64,000 bases of DNA from positions 2,108,001 to 2,172,000 of the forward strand of contig CP159477.1 of assembly GCA_042140185.1 (NCBI GenBank), read 5' to 3'. A model generated the notes under the pieces. It saw only the letters and a list, made by a program, of their open reading frames with translations, ran no database searches and was not told the DNA's origin. Below are positions 55,499 to 64,000 of the stretch, piece by piece. The stretch is from JANSXG01 sp024743075 (lineage in GTDB: Bacteria > Planctomycetota > Phycisphaerae > Phycisphaerales > UBA1924). The first letter of the stretch is position 1. Each line of letters starts with the position of its first letter. Both the position numbers and the translations under genes were made by a program.

Positions 55499-58296
55499 GA
55501 TGCGGCTTTCTCCGCCTCATGGCTGGACGGCCCGGTGGGCTGCAGAGTCCGCGCGAGCGCGACGGTTCGACGGTTGGAGCCGGCCTGGTCCGCAGCGCGG
55601 ATGGACTGGGATCGCATCGAGATGTAGCTCACACTCTGCTCGATGTCTTCGGGGCGTGCCTTGTTGAAAACGAGCGAAACGTGCCGAAGCCCGCCGTCTC
55701 GAAGGCGCTTGACCACGGCGGAGACCGATCGCTGCTCGCTGCCGCGGGCGACGACGAGGACGATGCGGTCGGCGGATCGCGTCGCGAGGCCGGCCTCGAG
55801 ACTTCCAAGGAGGGGGCCGCTGTCGATGAGGACGATGTCGTACATCGTGCGGAAATGGCTCATGACTTCGGCGAAACGCTCTCGGGCCATATGCTCGGGA
55901 CGGAAGTCCTCGGCGGAACCGGCGCTGAGGATGCTGAGGCCGGGCGAGTCGGTCGGGGTTGGTCGGACGCCGACGGTTTCACCCGGTTCGGCCAAAAGAG
56001 CCTCGGAGAGTCCCTCTGTTCCACGCACATCGAAGTGCGCGGAGAGGCCTCGGCCGACGAGGTCGGCGTCGACGACGAGCGTGCGGTAGCCGGCCTGCGC
56101 GAAGGACATGCCGAGGGCGACGACGACGCTGGTCTTGCCGTCGCCGGGACCGGCCGATGTGATGGTGATCGCGCGGGCACGCCCGGGCTGCGGGCGCCCA
56201 TCGAGCAGGAGCATGTTGCGGATGTGGTGGACGGTCAGCGAGGCGACCTCGGACTGTTCGGCGTCTTTGGTCTTCTCGGTGAGCATCGGCAGGACGCCGA
56301 TGACCGGCGGGAGTTTGTGGTTGGACTCAACGTCCTCGATGTAGCGGTAGCGGCGGTCGAGGAAGCCGATGCCGGCGACGAGCACGAACGCGAAGCCACC
56401 GGCGCCCATGAAGCCGGCGGCGGCGAGTGGGAGGCGCTTGTCGGAACTCGGATTTTGGGGGACCTGGGCGGGGAAGTACTGGAAACGGCCTTCGACGAGG
56501 TTGACCATTTCGACTGCCAGTTGCTCGCGCTCGCGGCGGACGTCCTCTAGAAGGCGCGCGGTCCGCGCGGCGTTACTTTCGCGGTCGAGGAGGTTGAGGA
56601 TCGCGTCCGGAATGACATCAAGCCACGCCTCCACGAGCGCGATATCGCGCCGGCGTTCCTCAGACCGGCGTTTGAGTGCTTCGAGTTCGGCGAGCAACGC
56701 CTCCGGTGATGTGTTGGCGTTACCTTCTTCCCCCTCGCCTGTCTTGAGTTCTTCGATCTGCTTCCTGAGTTCCTCGATGCGTTCGTTGACGCGGGTCGTG
56801 ACGATCTCAAGCTGGGACTCCAGACCGCGAAGGCTTCGGTGGTTCGGTCCGAAGTCACGCTTGACGCGTCCAATCTGCAGTTGAAGTGTCCGTTGCTCGG
56901 TCTTGAGCTCGCGCAGCAGTTGATCGGCCTTCTCGAGCGCTGCATCGTCGGTGTCGTCGTTCAGCGCGGTGGCCAACTCAAGGTCGGCGATTCGCCTCGC
57001 CATGGACTGCAGTTCGCCGTTGAGTGTTGACAGGACGGCCGCACCTTCGGCGTACAACTCGTCGGGGCTCACCGACGTGCGGACGCGCTGCAAGCCTGCC
57101 GGGCGGTACCCGTTCACTGTTTCGCGGAGTTTCGGGTCGATGCGATCGAGGTACCGGGGATCCTGGGAAAATGGCACCTCCGCCGCTTCGGCCGGTGGTG
57201 GCGTTGCCGCGGAAACGACGGTGTAGCCGTTGCGAATCGCAAGAACATCGCGTCGGAGCTGTCGGAGCTGCTGATCGAGTTCTGCCTCTCGGGTCTCAAG
57301 CTCTCTCAGACGCTTTCCGGTATCGGCGTACGCGGACCTCGCCCGATGCGTGACGAGTACCGCGTTCGCCGCGAGCGCGGCGAGGCGCCGATCATCGGTC
57401 TGGGCCTCGATGGTGATGAGCTCGGACCGTCGGGGCGGGGAGATAGAGATCATCCCGTTCAGGCGCTCGGCTGCGCCCGGTCCGGCGTCCCAAACGACAG
57501 GCTCTTCCTGTCCGCGTGGTGGTCGTGGTGCCGTGGTGCTCTGGAAGAGATCCACGAAGTCGGAGACGACGCGGCGCGCGGTGCGCGGGTCGATGACGAG
57601 CTCAAGCCGGCGAGGGTCCAGCGCGGCGATATCCTCCCGTGTCGGCATCTGTTGGCCGACTGGAGAAAGCAGGCGTACGGGGGAAACCGCTTCCAGCATT
57701 GATGTCGGGGTCGTGGAGGAACCGGACGCGGCGCGGAGTGACCAATCCTGCTCGAACGCGCGGAATGTGGCTTCATCGGAAGCGATCGTGATGATCTCTT
57801 CGGCCGCCTGTCGAGCCTCATCGATGCGCCAATCCCGACCTCCCGGGGCGTGGTCCGGCAGGCCGGGTGCGAGGCCTTCGTTGTACACGCTGACGTACTG
57901 GCTCAGCAGTGAAGCAGCCTCGCGCATCCGGTCGGGGCGGCGCATCTGCTCGACTTCGTTTCCGACCACGCGCTCGTAGCCACCCGCTCCTACGAGTTGC
58001 TCCTGCACGTCATACAAAATCGGATCGAGAGCTGCGGGGACACGGATCTGCGCCACCGACACGAACTTCCCCGGCATCGCCATGTAGCCGGCGATCGCGC
58101 CGATGGGTGCGAACAGCGCCGCGAGGATGAAGGCGTACAGGTAGCGCCCGCGCATGAAGCGGTGGACCATCAGGATCGGGTTCTGGGCCGGGGCCGGGAG
58201 ATCCTCGGCGTAGACGACCTTGTCGGACTGCTCGATGGCGTCCGGCGGCGATGCGCTACCGGCGGCCGCCGGCTGTTGGCCGTTTTGCTCGTTCAT
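55495..58296 (-). CDS. Wzc-like EPS chain-length/tyrosine kinase fusion
   Basis: 933 residues from ATG 58296. An N-terminal Wzz-type membrane segment (YLYAFILAALFAPIGAIAGYMAM), a long periplasmic coiled coil (about 150-600), a second membrane segment (LAAAGFMGAGGFAFVLVAGIGFL), then a BY-kinase domain: Walker A GPGDGKT (716-722), A' LVVDADLVG, B IVLIDSGPLLG. It should control EPS polymerisation and export. The C-terminus lacks the Tyr cluster of classical BY-kinases, with a single Tyr in SVSYISM. Overlaps EpsI (ATGA) and the sugar transferase. Confidence 0.9.
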   Translation of the reverse strand: MNEQNGQQPAAAGSASPPDAIEQSDKVVYAEDLPAPAQNPILMVHRFMRGRYLYAFILAALFAPIGAIAGYMAMPGKFVSVAQIRVPAALDPILYDVQEQLVGAGGYERVVGNEVEQMRRPDRMREAASLLSQYVSVYNEGLAPGLPDHAPGGRDWRIDEARQAAEEIITIASDEATFRAFEQDWSLRAASGSSTTPTSMLEAVSPVRLLSPVGQQMPTREDIAALDPRRLELVIDPRTARRVVSDFVDLFQSTTAPRPPRGQEEPVVWDAGPGAAERLNGMISISPPRRSELITIEAQTDDRRLAALAANAVLVTHRARSAYADTGKRLRELETREAELDQQLRQLRRDVLAIRNGYTVVSAATPPPAEAAEVPFSQDPRYLDRIDPKLRETVNGYRPAGLQRVRTSVSPDELYAEGAAVLSTLNGELQSMARRIADLELATALNDDTDDAALEKADQLLRELKTEQRTLQLQIGRVKRDFGPNHRSLRGLESQLEIVTTRVNERIEELRKQIEELKTGEGEEGNANTSPEALLAELEALKRRSEERRRDIALVEAWLDVIPDAILNLLDRESNAARTARLLEDVRREREQLAVEMVNLVEGRFQYFPAQVPQNPSSDKRLPLAAAGFMGAGGFAFVLVAGIGFLDRRYRYIEDVESNHKLPPVIGVLPMLTEKTKDAEQSEVASLTVHHIRNMLLLDGRPQPGRARAITITSAGPGDGKTSVVVALGMSFAQAGYRTLVVDADLVGRGLSAHFDVRGTEGLSEALLAEPGETVGVRPTPTDSPGLSILSAGSAEDFRPEHMARERFAEVMSHFRTMYDIVLIDSGPLLGSLEAGLATRSADRIVLVVARGSEQRSVSAVVKRLRDGGLRHVSLVFNKARPEDIEQSVSYISMRSQSIRAADQAGSNRRTVALARTLQPTGPSSHEAEKAAS

Positions 58297-59051
58297 CGCT
58301 CGGCTCCCTGCACGATGGCGTCGATGGGGCCTTCGACAGCGCGGGCGAAGCGTTCGAGGACCGGCTTCCACTCCTCGGTATTCAGCGGCTCATCGCTGAT
58401 GAATTGAACCTGAGCCGCACCGAGACCGACACGCTGGACGTTTCGGGCTGAACGCTCGAGAGCCTCCATGCTCGCGGCGAGGTTCTGCTCGCGAGCCGGC
58501 AGGATGAAGAAGTTGACATTGTACATCTCGATGTCGCGGCCCTCTCGCGAAGATGTGAACGCGTAGTGCGTCGCGGGGATCGCCGTGGTTCCCAATCGGA
58601 TCGACATTGGATCAGCCGACTCAAGCTGCCAGCCGGTGTTCGGGTAGCAGATGCGAGGGTAGTGGCCGTTCATGTCGCTTGCGAGTTTGCAGTGCACAAC
58701 GAGAAGCCGGATGTACTTGTCGGAACCGGGCTGACGGTAGGTGCGTTGGACGATGATGTTCGGCTTGAGAATGCGCTGCTGCGCCGGCTGGATCTCGGGA
58801 TCATCCGATCCGATCCAGTCGCCGACCTGCTGCGGGATCGAGTTGATCGCGCTCGCGACGTCGGTGTGGTACTCCTCGGCCCATGCAGGCTGTTCAAGGT
58901 TGAGTCCGCCGAACACCGCCACCCACAGCAGTATGAGAGCGGAAGCCACCGGCGCTCCGATCGCGACAGCGCGCGAAGGCCCGCGGCGTTTCGGAGAGCG
59001 GGGAGCCGCGTGGCGACGCTCGGTCTGGCTGGATGGTGCGGTAGTGGTCAT
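58293..59051 (-). CDS. epsI: EpsI family exosortase-associated protein (DUF3485)
   Basis: 252 residues. One N-terminal membrane segment (AVAIGAPVASALILLWVAVFGGL), then the EpsI domain: INSIPQQVGDWIGSD, IVQRTYRQPGSDKYIRLLVVH, DMNGHYPRICYPNTGWQLE (the conserved H-x-P-x-x-C-Y-P-x-x-G-W block), and EMYNVNFFILP. EpsI is found with exosortases, sometimes fused to them. It acts outside the membrane; its chemistry is not settled. 30 bp downstream of the exosortase and overlapping the kinase. Confidence 0.91.
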   Translation of the reverse strand: MTTTAPSSQTERRHAAPRSPKRRGPSRAVAIGAPVASALILLWVAVFGGLNLEQPAWAEEYHTDVASAINSIPQQVGDWIGSDDPEIQPAQQRILKPNIIVQRTYRQPGSDKYIRLLVVHCKLASDMNGHYPRICYPNTGWQLESADPMSIRLGTTAIPATHYAFTSSREGRDIEMYNVNFFILPAREQNLAASMEALERSARNVQRVGLGAAQVQFISDEPLNTEEWKPVLERFARAVEGPIDAIVQGAER

Positions 59052-59081
59052 GCGTGTGCGTTCGGATCTGTGGCCCGGCGA

Positions 59082-59948
59082 TCAGGCCTTGCTGAGTGGG
59101 ATGGGGTTGATAGGAACTTCGAGCCATCGGAGCAGGCCGAGGAAAGACCAGAGCATGCCTATCGCCAGGACCAGCATGGCCCAACCCGAGATGTCGTGGA
59201 AGAGCTGAGCTCGATCTTCGGTTGAGTATCCGTACATCAGCACGGTAGGGATGAGGCGGATGACGTTGACGATCAGCGCGATCAGGGGGCTGATGAGGAG
59301 GATGAGGATTCTGACGCTGGTTCGCATCGGGACCGAGAACACGAACGCGAAAGAGACCAGCGCGAGGGCGGCGACCATCCGCATGCCGTTGCAGGCCTCG
59401 GCCACGGCCACGTCGTAGCCGTTGATGGTCAGCAGATTGCCGGAGCGGGCAACCGGTACCGCGAAGATGTCGAGCAGGAACTCCGTCGCCTGAGCCGAGG
59501 CGTCCTGGAGCGTGTTCGCGATTGGCCGGCGGAGGCGACCGGGAATCGGGAGCAGAAACGCGAGTGCGACGACTGCGGGCAGGAACTTCCAGAGTACGCG
59601 TGGGCCGGTCACCGTCAGCACCGCGCCGACCAGCATGAGTATTGCACCGGAGTGCCAGAACAGATCCAGACCATCACTGAAGCCGTACACCGAGAGCCCG
59701 TAGCCGCCGGCAATAACCAGCGGACCCCAGATCGACGGCGCGTGGGGCGTCAGACGGAGCCGGTCGCGGCGGAGCCAGGCGAGCCAAACCACCACAACCG
59801 GGGCGATGAGAATGTGCGACTGCTCTTCGTCCCCGAACCCGACCGTGAAGATGTTCTGCCAGATATCACGAGCTGCGAAGACAGCGAGCGCCGCGAGGCC
59901 CACCAACAGCACGCCGTCCGAAAACTTCCAGCTTCGCCTGAGATTCAT
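59082..59948 (-). CDS. xrt: Exosortase
   Basis: 288 residues with about eight membrane segments. Catalytic residues: Cys186 in VAEACNGMRM, Arg231 in LIVNVIRLIP, His251 in FHDISGW, matching the Cys-Arg-His set of exosortases and archaeosortases. An N-terminal HILIAPVVVVWLAW segment is also family-typical. It should cleave PEP-CTERM-type tails and pass the proteins to a surface anchor. Five candidate substrates lie at 41-49 kb. The subtype (perhaps the planctomycete XrtU) cannot be assigned by eye. Overlaps the next upstream gene (ATGA). Confidence 0.92.
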   Translation of the reverse strand: MNLRRSWKFSDGVLLVGLAALAVFAARDIWQNIFTVGFGDEEQSHILIAPVVVVWLAWLRRDRLRLTPHAPSIWGPLVIAGGYGLSVYGFSDGLDLFWHSGAILMLVGAVLTVTGPRVLWKFLPAVVALAFLLPIPGRLRRPIANTLQDASAQATEFLLDIFAVPVARSGNLLTINGYDVAVAEACNGMRMVAALALVSFAFVFSVPMRTSVRILILLISPLIALIVNVIRLIPTVLMYGYSTEDRAQLFHDISGWAMLVLAIGMLWSFLGLLRWLEVPINPIPLSKA

Positions 59949-60907
59949 CTTGATCTCTCCCCTCGACCCACGCCGGCCGACACACTTATCCCCGAACAGG
60001 ATCGAACCTGGTCGACGACGACCTCGTTGGTCTGAACGACAGCCCCGGGGCAGATCAGCGACCGCGCGACGATCGCGCCCGAGCGGACGACAGCGCCGTT
60101 CATAATGACGGAATCCACGATAGAACTGTTCGGTTCGATCGTCGAATCGGGGGAAACTGCGGCAAAATAACCCTGACCGGACCCGGAGTAGAGCGGTCGG
60201 AGCCCGGCGGCTCCGCCGCTCAACACATCAGAGACCCGAGTATCACACAGGCACGATTGGGCAGCCGAGAGCAGGTCCGATCGCTCGCGCAGCAAGACGC
60301 TGGGGCTGGAATCGCCGAGTTCGACGACACGGACGCGCCTTCCGGCATCGCGAACCTTCCCCAGCCACTGTTCCTTGAGGTCCATGAAACCGAGCTCGGA
60401 AATCAGGTCGAGCGTCGATCGCTCAAGAACGACGATTCCCCCGGGAGCGCTGCTGGAAGTGGCCGTCACCGTGACGGCAGGCTGGTCGGATGCGGCTTGC
60501 GCTCCGCTGTGTGCGTCGATGACCGCGGCGAGGTCGCCGCCGAACCAGCGAGCTGCTTCGATTACCAGGACGGTGGCCTGCGGTGGCAGGTCATTCGCGG
60601 CGTCCTTCACGACGCCGGCGGGCCCGCGGAACTCCTTTGTTTCGCGCTCGATGCTCAGCTGCAGACAGGGCGGGGTGGCGTGATCTGGGGGCGGAGTAGG
60701 TGCGAGCCGGGAACCGTGCATGATCCGCACCTGGAGCGGGGCGTCTTCGCTGCCGAGCGGCGCGAGGTGCTCGATCCAGTGCTCCATGATGGTCTTGCTG
60801 CCGTCCGCGGTCAGGTCGAGGACCGAGCAACCGGCCGCCGCGGCGAGTGGCGACGGCTTCAAGCCGCCGGCGAGCAGGACGCAGAGATTGACTCGCCTGG
60901 TGGTCAA
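59945..60907 (-). CDS. Degenerate nucleotidyltransferase-like protein with hexapeptide-type C-terminus
   Basis: 320 residues. TTG start at 60907, with GGAGGTG 4 bp upstream, overlapping the glycosyltransferase stop. The N-terminus (VNLCVLLAGGLKPSPLAAAAGCSVLDLTADGSKTIMEHW) is positioned like a sugar nucleotidyltransferase, but GxGTRL is replaced by GLKPSPL and no catalytic Asp pair is clear. The C-terminal 90 residues show left-handed-helix repeats (ISPDSTIEPNSSIVDSVIMNGAVVRSGAIVARSLICPGAVV). Probably a non-catalytic or altered-specificity relative. It is wedged between the exosortase and a glycosyltransferase in one operon. Confidence 0.75.
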   Translation of the reverse strand: MTTRRVNLCVLLAGGLKPSPLAAAAGCSVLDLTADGSKTIMEHWIEHLAPLGSEDAPLQVRIMHGSRLAPTPPPDHATPPCLQLSIERETKEFRGPAGVVKDAANDLPPQATVLVIEAARWFGGDLAAVIDAHSGAQAASDQPAVTVTATSSSAPGGIVVLERSTLDLISELGFMDLKEQWLGKVRDAGRRVRVVELGDSSPSVLLRERSDLLSAAQSCLCDTRVSDVLSGGAAGLRPLYSGSGQGYFAAVSPDSTIEPNSSIVDSVIMNGAVVRSGAIVARSLICPGAVVQTNEVVVDQVRSCSGISVSAGVGRGERSR

Positions 60908-62190
60908 GCGACACCTCCGGCGCCAACCGCGGTGCCGACGTCGGCATCGCTGACGTCCGGTTGCAGCGTTCCCTGAAGCCTGTCCCAGACCTCAGAGGCC
61001 TTGTTCTGCCAGGTGTGCGATTCGACGCGCTTGCGACCCGGTTCCGGATCGCCGGGACTCTCGATGGCGTGACGAATGCACGCGACAAATTCGTCGGGGC
61101 CGATCGCGATAGCAATGTGATCGCGATAGCGCTCGACCTCCGGGAACCACGTGCTGACGACCGGTCGCCCGACGGCGAGGTACTCCTTCATCTTGACGGG
61201 GTTGCAGGCGCGGATCCAGTCGCTCTGGTTCCAGGGCATGATCAGCACATCGAACGAAGCCATGTAATCGGCGACCTGGTCGTACGGCTTGCGCCCGAGA
61301 TGGTGAACGTTCGGCAGATCACACCAACCGTCCGCGAGCGAGCAGCCGCCGACGAGCACGAATTGTGCATCGGGCATGGAGCGGGCCACTTCGACGTAAA
61401 GGGCCGGATCAAAGGTATGCGAGTCGATTCCGCCGACGAACCCGATGCGCGGGCGAGCGATCGGCGCGACGTCGTCTGGGTCGCGCGAGCTTGTGCCGGC
61501 CTGCTCGAACCGGTCGAAGTCCACGCCGTGGTCGATGAACGCGGCGTCCCGGCATTCGTCGCGCTCCGCGTCGAAGAGTTCACGCGAGCAGAACAGCACA
61601 AGGTCTGCTCTGTCCTTCAGCGCGTTGTCAAAGCCCTTGATCCGCTTCGGATTCACGCCGTGGAAGTTCTCGAAGCGGTCGGTGCGCTGGTAAACGATTT
61701 TCACGGGCCGCAGATCGTCGAGCACCGTTACACCGGGTGGGCAGGCAACCCAGAGGATCGGTTTGGTGATGCCTGCTTTCTTCGCGGCGCGGCGCACCTG
61801 AAGCGAGAGCGCCTTCCGCGCGATCGCCGCGCCCAAGCGTCCTCGCCCACCGCCGGGCAGCGTCGCCGGGCTGAAGACCGTGAAATTCTCTCTCACGGGC
61901 ACGAAGCCGTGGCGGAGGCTTTTGAGCTTGCGCGCGACCCGTTTGAGAAACACCCGCCCCTCGGAAGCTTTGGGCGTTCGCATACCGATGGAGTTGACGT
62001 AGAGCACGGGGACGCGGGCTGAGAGCTCGCGCATCATCTGGATGTCGTAGTGGCCGCGGTTGTGGTACCACCAGTCCACGCCACCGAAGCAGATGATCCC
62101 GTCAAAGTCCGCTTCCGCCTGCGGCGACCGCGTCCCCGCAGCGGCGCACGCGACATTTCCTCGGATCGGGTTCGCCGGTTGCTGCTCCAC
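60904..62190 (-). CDS. Glycosyltransferase (GT4-like) of the EPS locus
   Basis: 428 residues, GTG 62190. A GT-B fold: IICFGGVDWWYHNRGHYDIQMMRELSARVPVLYVNSIG in the first domain; the second domain has RPRIGFVGGIDSHTFDPALYVEVARSMPDAQFVLVGG, VHHLGRKPYDQVADYMASFDVLIMPW, and KMKEYLAVGRPVVST (nucleotide-sugar binding, with the E of KEYLA). It is similar to the teichuronic/EPS-type transferases that open with a missing-signal 'VDWW...RH' motif. Donor and acceptor sugars are unknown. 39 bp after the dehydrogenase. Confidence 0.87.
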   Translation of the reverse strand: MEQQPANPIRGNVACAAAGTRSPQAEADFDGIICFGGVDWWYHNRGHYDIQMMRELSARVPVLYVNSIGMRTPKASEGRVFLKRVARKLKSLRHGFVPVRENFTVFSPATLPGGGRGRLGAAIARKALSLQVRRAAKKAGITKPILWVACPPGVTVLDDLRPVKIVYQRTDRFENFHGVNPKRIKGFDNALKDRADLVLFCSRELFDAERDECRDAAFIDHGVDFDRFEQAGTSSRDPDDVAPIARPRIGFVGGIDSHTFDPALYVEVARSMPDAQFVLVGGCSLADGWCDLPNVHHLGRKPYDQVADYMASFDVLIMPWNQSDWIRACNPVKMKEYLAVGRPVVSTWFPEVERYRDHIAIAIGPDEFVACIRHAIESPGDPEPGRKRVESHTWQNKASEVWDRLQGTLQPDVSDADVGTAVGAGGVA

Positions 62191-62229
62191 GGTTGCGCTT
62201 GACCTCCGGTCGCTGCGTACGGTTCTCGA

Positions 62230-63585
62230 TCAGGCCTTGACGACAGTCGCACAGACATCGCTCGCGCGGGTCATGGCGTTCCTGGTGTCGACGATGAGCG
62301 AAGCCTTCCGGCCGATCAGGCTCCAGTCCACCGCGTCGTGATCGGTGGCGATCAGCACAAGATCCAGGTCCGCCAACGAGGCCTCGGTCAGCGTGACGGA
62401 CTGCATCTCGAGGCCGGGGTACTTGCGCAGGCCTTTGATTTTCGCGACGTGGGGGTCGTGATAAGCCACATCGGCGCCAAGTTCCATGAGTTGCTCGGCG
62501 ATCTCGACGGCCGGGGTTTCGCGCGTGTCGTCGACGTTGGGCTTGTAGGCCATTCCGATGATGAGCACGCGGCTGCCGCGGATCGGCTTGCTGCGCTGAT
62601 TCAGCGCGTCGGCGCACTTCTTTACGACGTACTCGGGCATGCGATGGTTGACTTCGCCGGCGAGTTCTATGAACCGCGTCGGCAGGCCGTACTCCTTGGC
62701 CTTCCACGTCAGGTAGAACGGATCGATCGGGATACAGTGCCCGCCGAGGCCGGGCCCGGGGTAGAACGGCATGAAGCCAAAGGGTTTGGTGGCGGCTGCC
62801 TCGATGACCTCCCAGACGTCGATGTCCATCCGGTCGAACAGCACCTTCAGTTCGTTGACCATGGCGATATTCACGGCGCGAAAGACGTTCTCGAGGATCT
62901 TCGCGGACTCTGCGATCTCGGCCGAGCTGACCGGGATGACCTTGGCGACGCCGGCGGAGTAGAGCTTCGTGGCGAGTTCGGTCGACTTGTCGTCGAGTCC
63001 GCCGACGAGCTTTGGGATGCTCTTGGTGTTGTGCGTTTTGCGACCCGGGTCCTCCCGCTCCGGACTGAACGCGACGAAGAAGTCCTCGCCGCTGACCAGT
63101 CTCTGCGACGCCGTTTCAAGGAGAGCGGGCAGGAATTCGTCGCGTGTGGTGCGGGGGTAGGTGGTTGATTCCAGCGAAATCAACTGACCCTTGCGGAGGG
63201 TCCGGCCGATCGCGCGAGCCGTGTCGAGGACGTAGGACAGGTCCGGCTCGAGGTGGCGGCCGACCGGCGTCGGCACGCAAACGATGATCGCGTCGCACTC
63301 GCTCAGCCGGCTGAAGTCGGCGGTCGGCTCGAACCGGTCCGAATCGCGCAGGCCGGTGGCGAGTCCGTCGCCGAGGTGCTTGAGGTAGCTCTCACCGGCG
63401 TTCAGCATCGTGATCTTGTTGGGGTCGACATCGAAACCAACAACCGGGAAGCCGGCATCGTGAAGAGCTCCGGCGAGCGGCAGCCCGACGTATCCGAGCC
63501 CGATGATGCCGCAAACGGCGGTGCGCGACTCGATTTTGCTGAGAAGCTCGCTGTAGGTATCTGGGCTCGTAGTCGTGGTCGACAT
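62230..63585 (-). CDS. Nucleotide-sugar dehydrogenase (UDP-N-acetylhexosamine 6-dehydrogenase type)
   Basis: 451 residues, ATG 63585. NAD-binding GIIGLGYVGLPLAGALHDAGFPVVGFDVD, SLESTTYPRTTRDE, FFVAFSPEREDPG, ILENVFRAVNIAMVNELKVL, catalytic Cys in PGPGLGGHCIPIDPFYL, and a C-terminal Rossmann domain (RVLIIGMAYKPNVDDTRETP). The PFYPGPGLGGHCIPIDPFYLTW form is that of WbpA/TviB-like enzymes making UDP-N-acetylhexosaminuronate; UDP-glucose dehydrogenase is less likely. It supplies uronic acid for the EPS. First complete gene of the operon. Confidence 0.92.
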   Translation of the reverse strand: MSTTTTSPDTYSELLSKIESRTAVCGIIGLGYVGLPLAGALHDAGFPVVGFDVDPNKITMLNAGESYLKHLGDGLATGLRDSDRFEPTADFSRLSECDAIIVCVPTPVGRHLEPDLSYVLDTARAIGRTLRKGQLISLESTTYPRTTRDEFLPALLETASQRLVSGEDFFVAFSPEREDPGRKTHNTKSIPKLVGGLDDKSTELATKLYSAGVAKVIPVSSAEIAESAKILENVFRAVNIAMVNELKVLFDRMDIDVWEVIEAAATKPFGFMPFYPGPGLGGHCIPIDPFYLTWKAKEYGLPTRFIELAGEVNHRMPEYVVKKCADALNQRSKPIRGSRVLIIGMAYKPNVDDTRETPAVEIAEQLMELGADVAYHDPHVAKIKGLRKYPGLEMQSVTLTEASLADLDLVLIATDHDAVDWSLIGRKASLIVDTRNAMTRASDVCATVVKA

Positions 63586-63794
63586 GAATGGGACTCCCGG
63601 TCCGACTCCGGCACAAGCCGGGACTGCATCGTGCTTTGACGAACGCGCGGCCTCCTCCGAGGTTACCGGACGCGCGAGAAACGCCAGAATATCACAGGCA
63701 TCGGCACGGACGTGGGCAAAACGCAGTTCGTTCTGCGAGAATCCTCACCGGTGGTCAGGCTATGCCGGTTCTGGCGCAGCCGAACCGGCTCGCG

Positions 63795-64000
63795 TCAGGA
63801 TGATTGGATGAACGCTCGTATCGCCTCGAGGAGTTGCGGGCTAGCAAACGGCGATAGGCGCGGTGAATCACCCCGCTCAGGCATGGCGAGCAGCCGACTC
63901 AGCCAGGGGCCGACTGACTCCTCATCGTGGGCCACATGGACGCCGGGTCGGTCCGCGAACCGATCAGCGGTAGCGAGTTGGTGGTCGTTTCGGTGCTCGC
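63795..64000 (-). CDS. C-terminal end of a GT28/Alg13-like glycosyltransferase, partial
   Basis: The last 68 codons of a gene that enters from the right edge. The text EHRNDHQLATADRFADRPGVHVAHDEESVGPWLSRLLAMPE matches the end of MurG/PssE/Alg13-like transferases (NHQ-x-x-x-A, then a Val-rich strand). Such proteins, often paired with an Alg14-like partner, add GlcNAc or GlcA in EPS synthesis. It is about 210 bp upstream of the dehydrogenase start on the same strand, so it probably belongs to the same locus. Confidence 0.65.
   Translation of the reverse strand, partial: EHRNDHQLATADRFADRPGVHVAHDEESVGPWLSRLLAMPERGDSPRLSPFASPQLLEAIRAFIQSS

Overview
The window is GC-rich and looks like a chromosomal segment of a planctomycete, most likely class Phycisphaerae. 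This is inference from gene content: an exosortase with EpsI and an exopolysaccharide (EPS) locus; several secreted proteins with PEP-CTERM-type tails (Pro-Leu-Pro or Pro-Thr-Pro, a hydrophobic stretch, then a run of Arg); two proteins with a C-terminal dockerin-like domain ending in Gly-x-Cys or Ser-Cys; a futalosine-pathway MqnD; and Shine-Dalgarno sequences that are often weak, with frequent ATGA/GTGA gene overlaps. No rRNA, tRNA, CRISPR array, phage or insertion sequence was recognised.

Layout. 1-8.5 kb: 2-oxoglutarate dehydrogenase E1 and the start of E2 (sucA, sucB), a divergent soluble transhydrogenase (sthA), and a three-gene unit of aspartoacylase-like protein, RimK-TrkA_C ligase and RimB-like protease. 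8.5-26 kb: housekeeping genes (mutL, queuosine precursor transporter, HIT protein, proS, typA, an ECF sigma/anti-sigma pair, panC, ACT protein, mqnD, smpB). 26-37 kb: diguanylate cyclase, a parvulin-type lipoprotein, zinc-ribbon proteins, mutT, a DsrE-like protein, rhomboid protease, and a ruvC that reads in frame into an NtrC-type regulator. 37-41 kb: two dockerin-bearing secreted proteins, one a GH57 amylase with a starch-binding module. 41-49 kb: a LuxR-type regulator, dTDP-rhamnose genes (rfbA, rfbD, rfbB; no rfbC seen) and five exosortase-type substrate proteins, three of them tandem paralogues. 49.5-64 kb: one long leftward EPS/exosortase operon.

How it fits together. The right-hand 23 kb appears to be one envelope system. 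Nucleotide-sugar enzymes feed glycosyltransferases and a WcaJ-type sugar transferase, a Wzc-like kinase drives export, and the exosortase/EpsI pair would process the tailed proteins encoded just downstream. The three paralogues keep a Cys and a Gln-x-Ala-Ile-Trp spaced as in Cys-Gln thioester adhesin domains, which is the most interesting functional hypothesis here.

Caveat. At least eleven otherwise good genes are broken by about fourteen single-base indels, mostly in short G or C runs or GC repeats (mutL twice, panC twice, a DUF1579-like gene, mutT, a membrane-anchored protein, GH57 three times, rfbA, rfbD, one sorting-signal paralogue, the large TPR gene; ruvC possibly). This is more likely assembly error than biology, so broken genes are given as single features spanning the frameshift.
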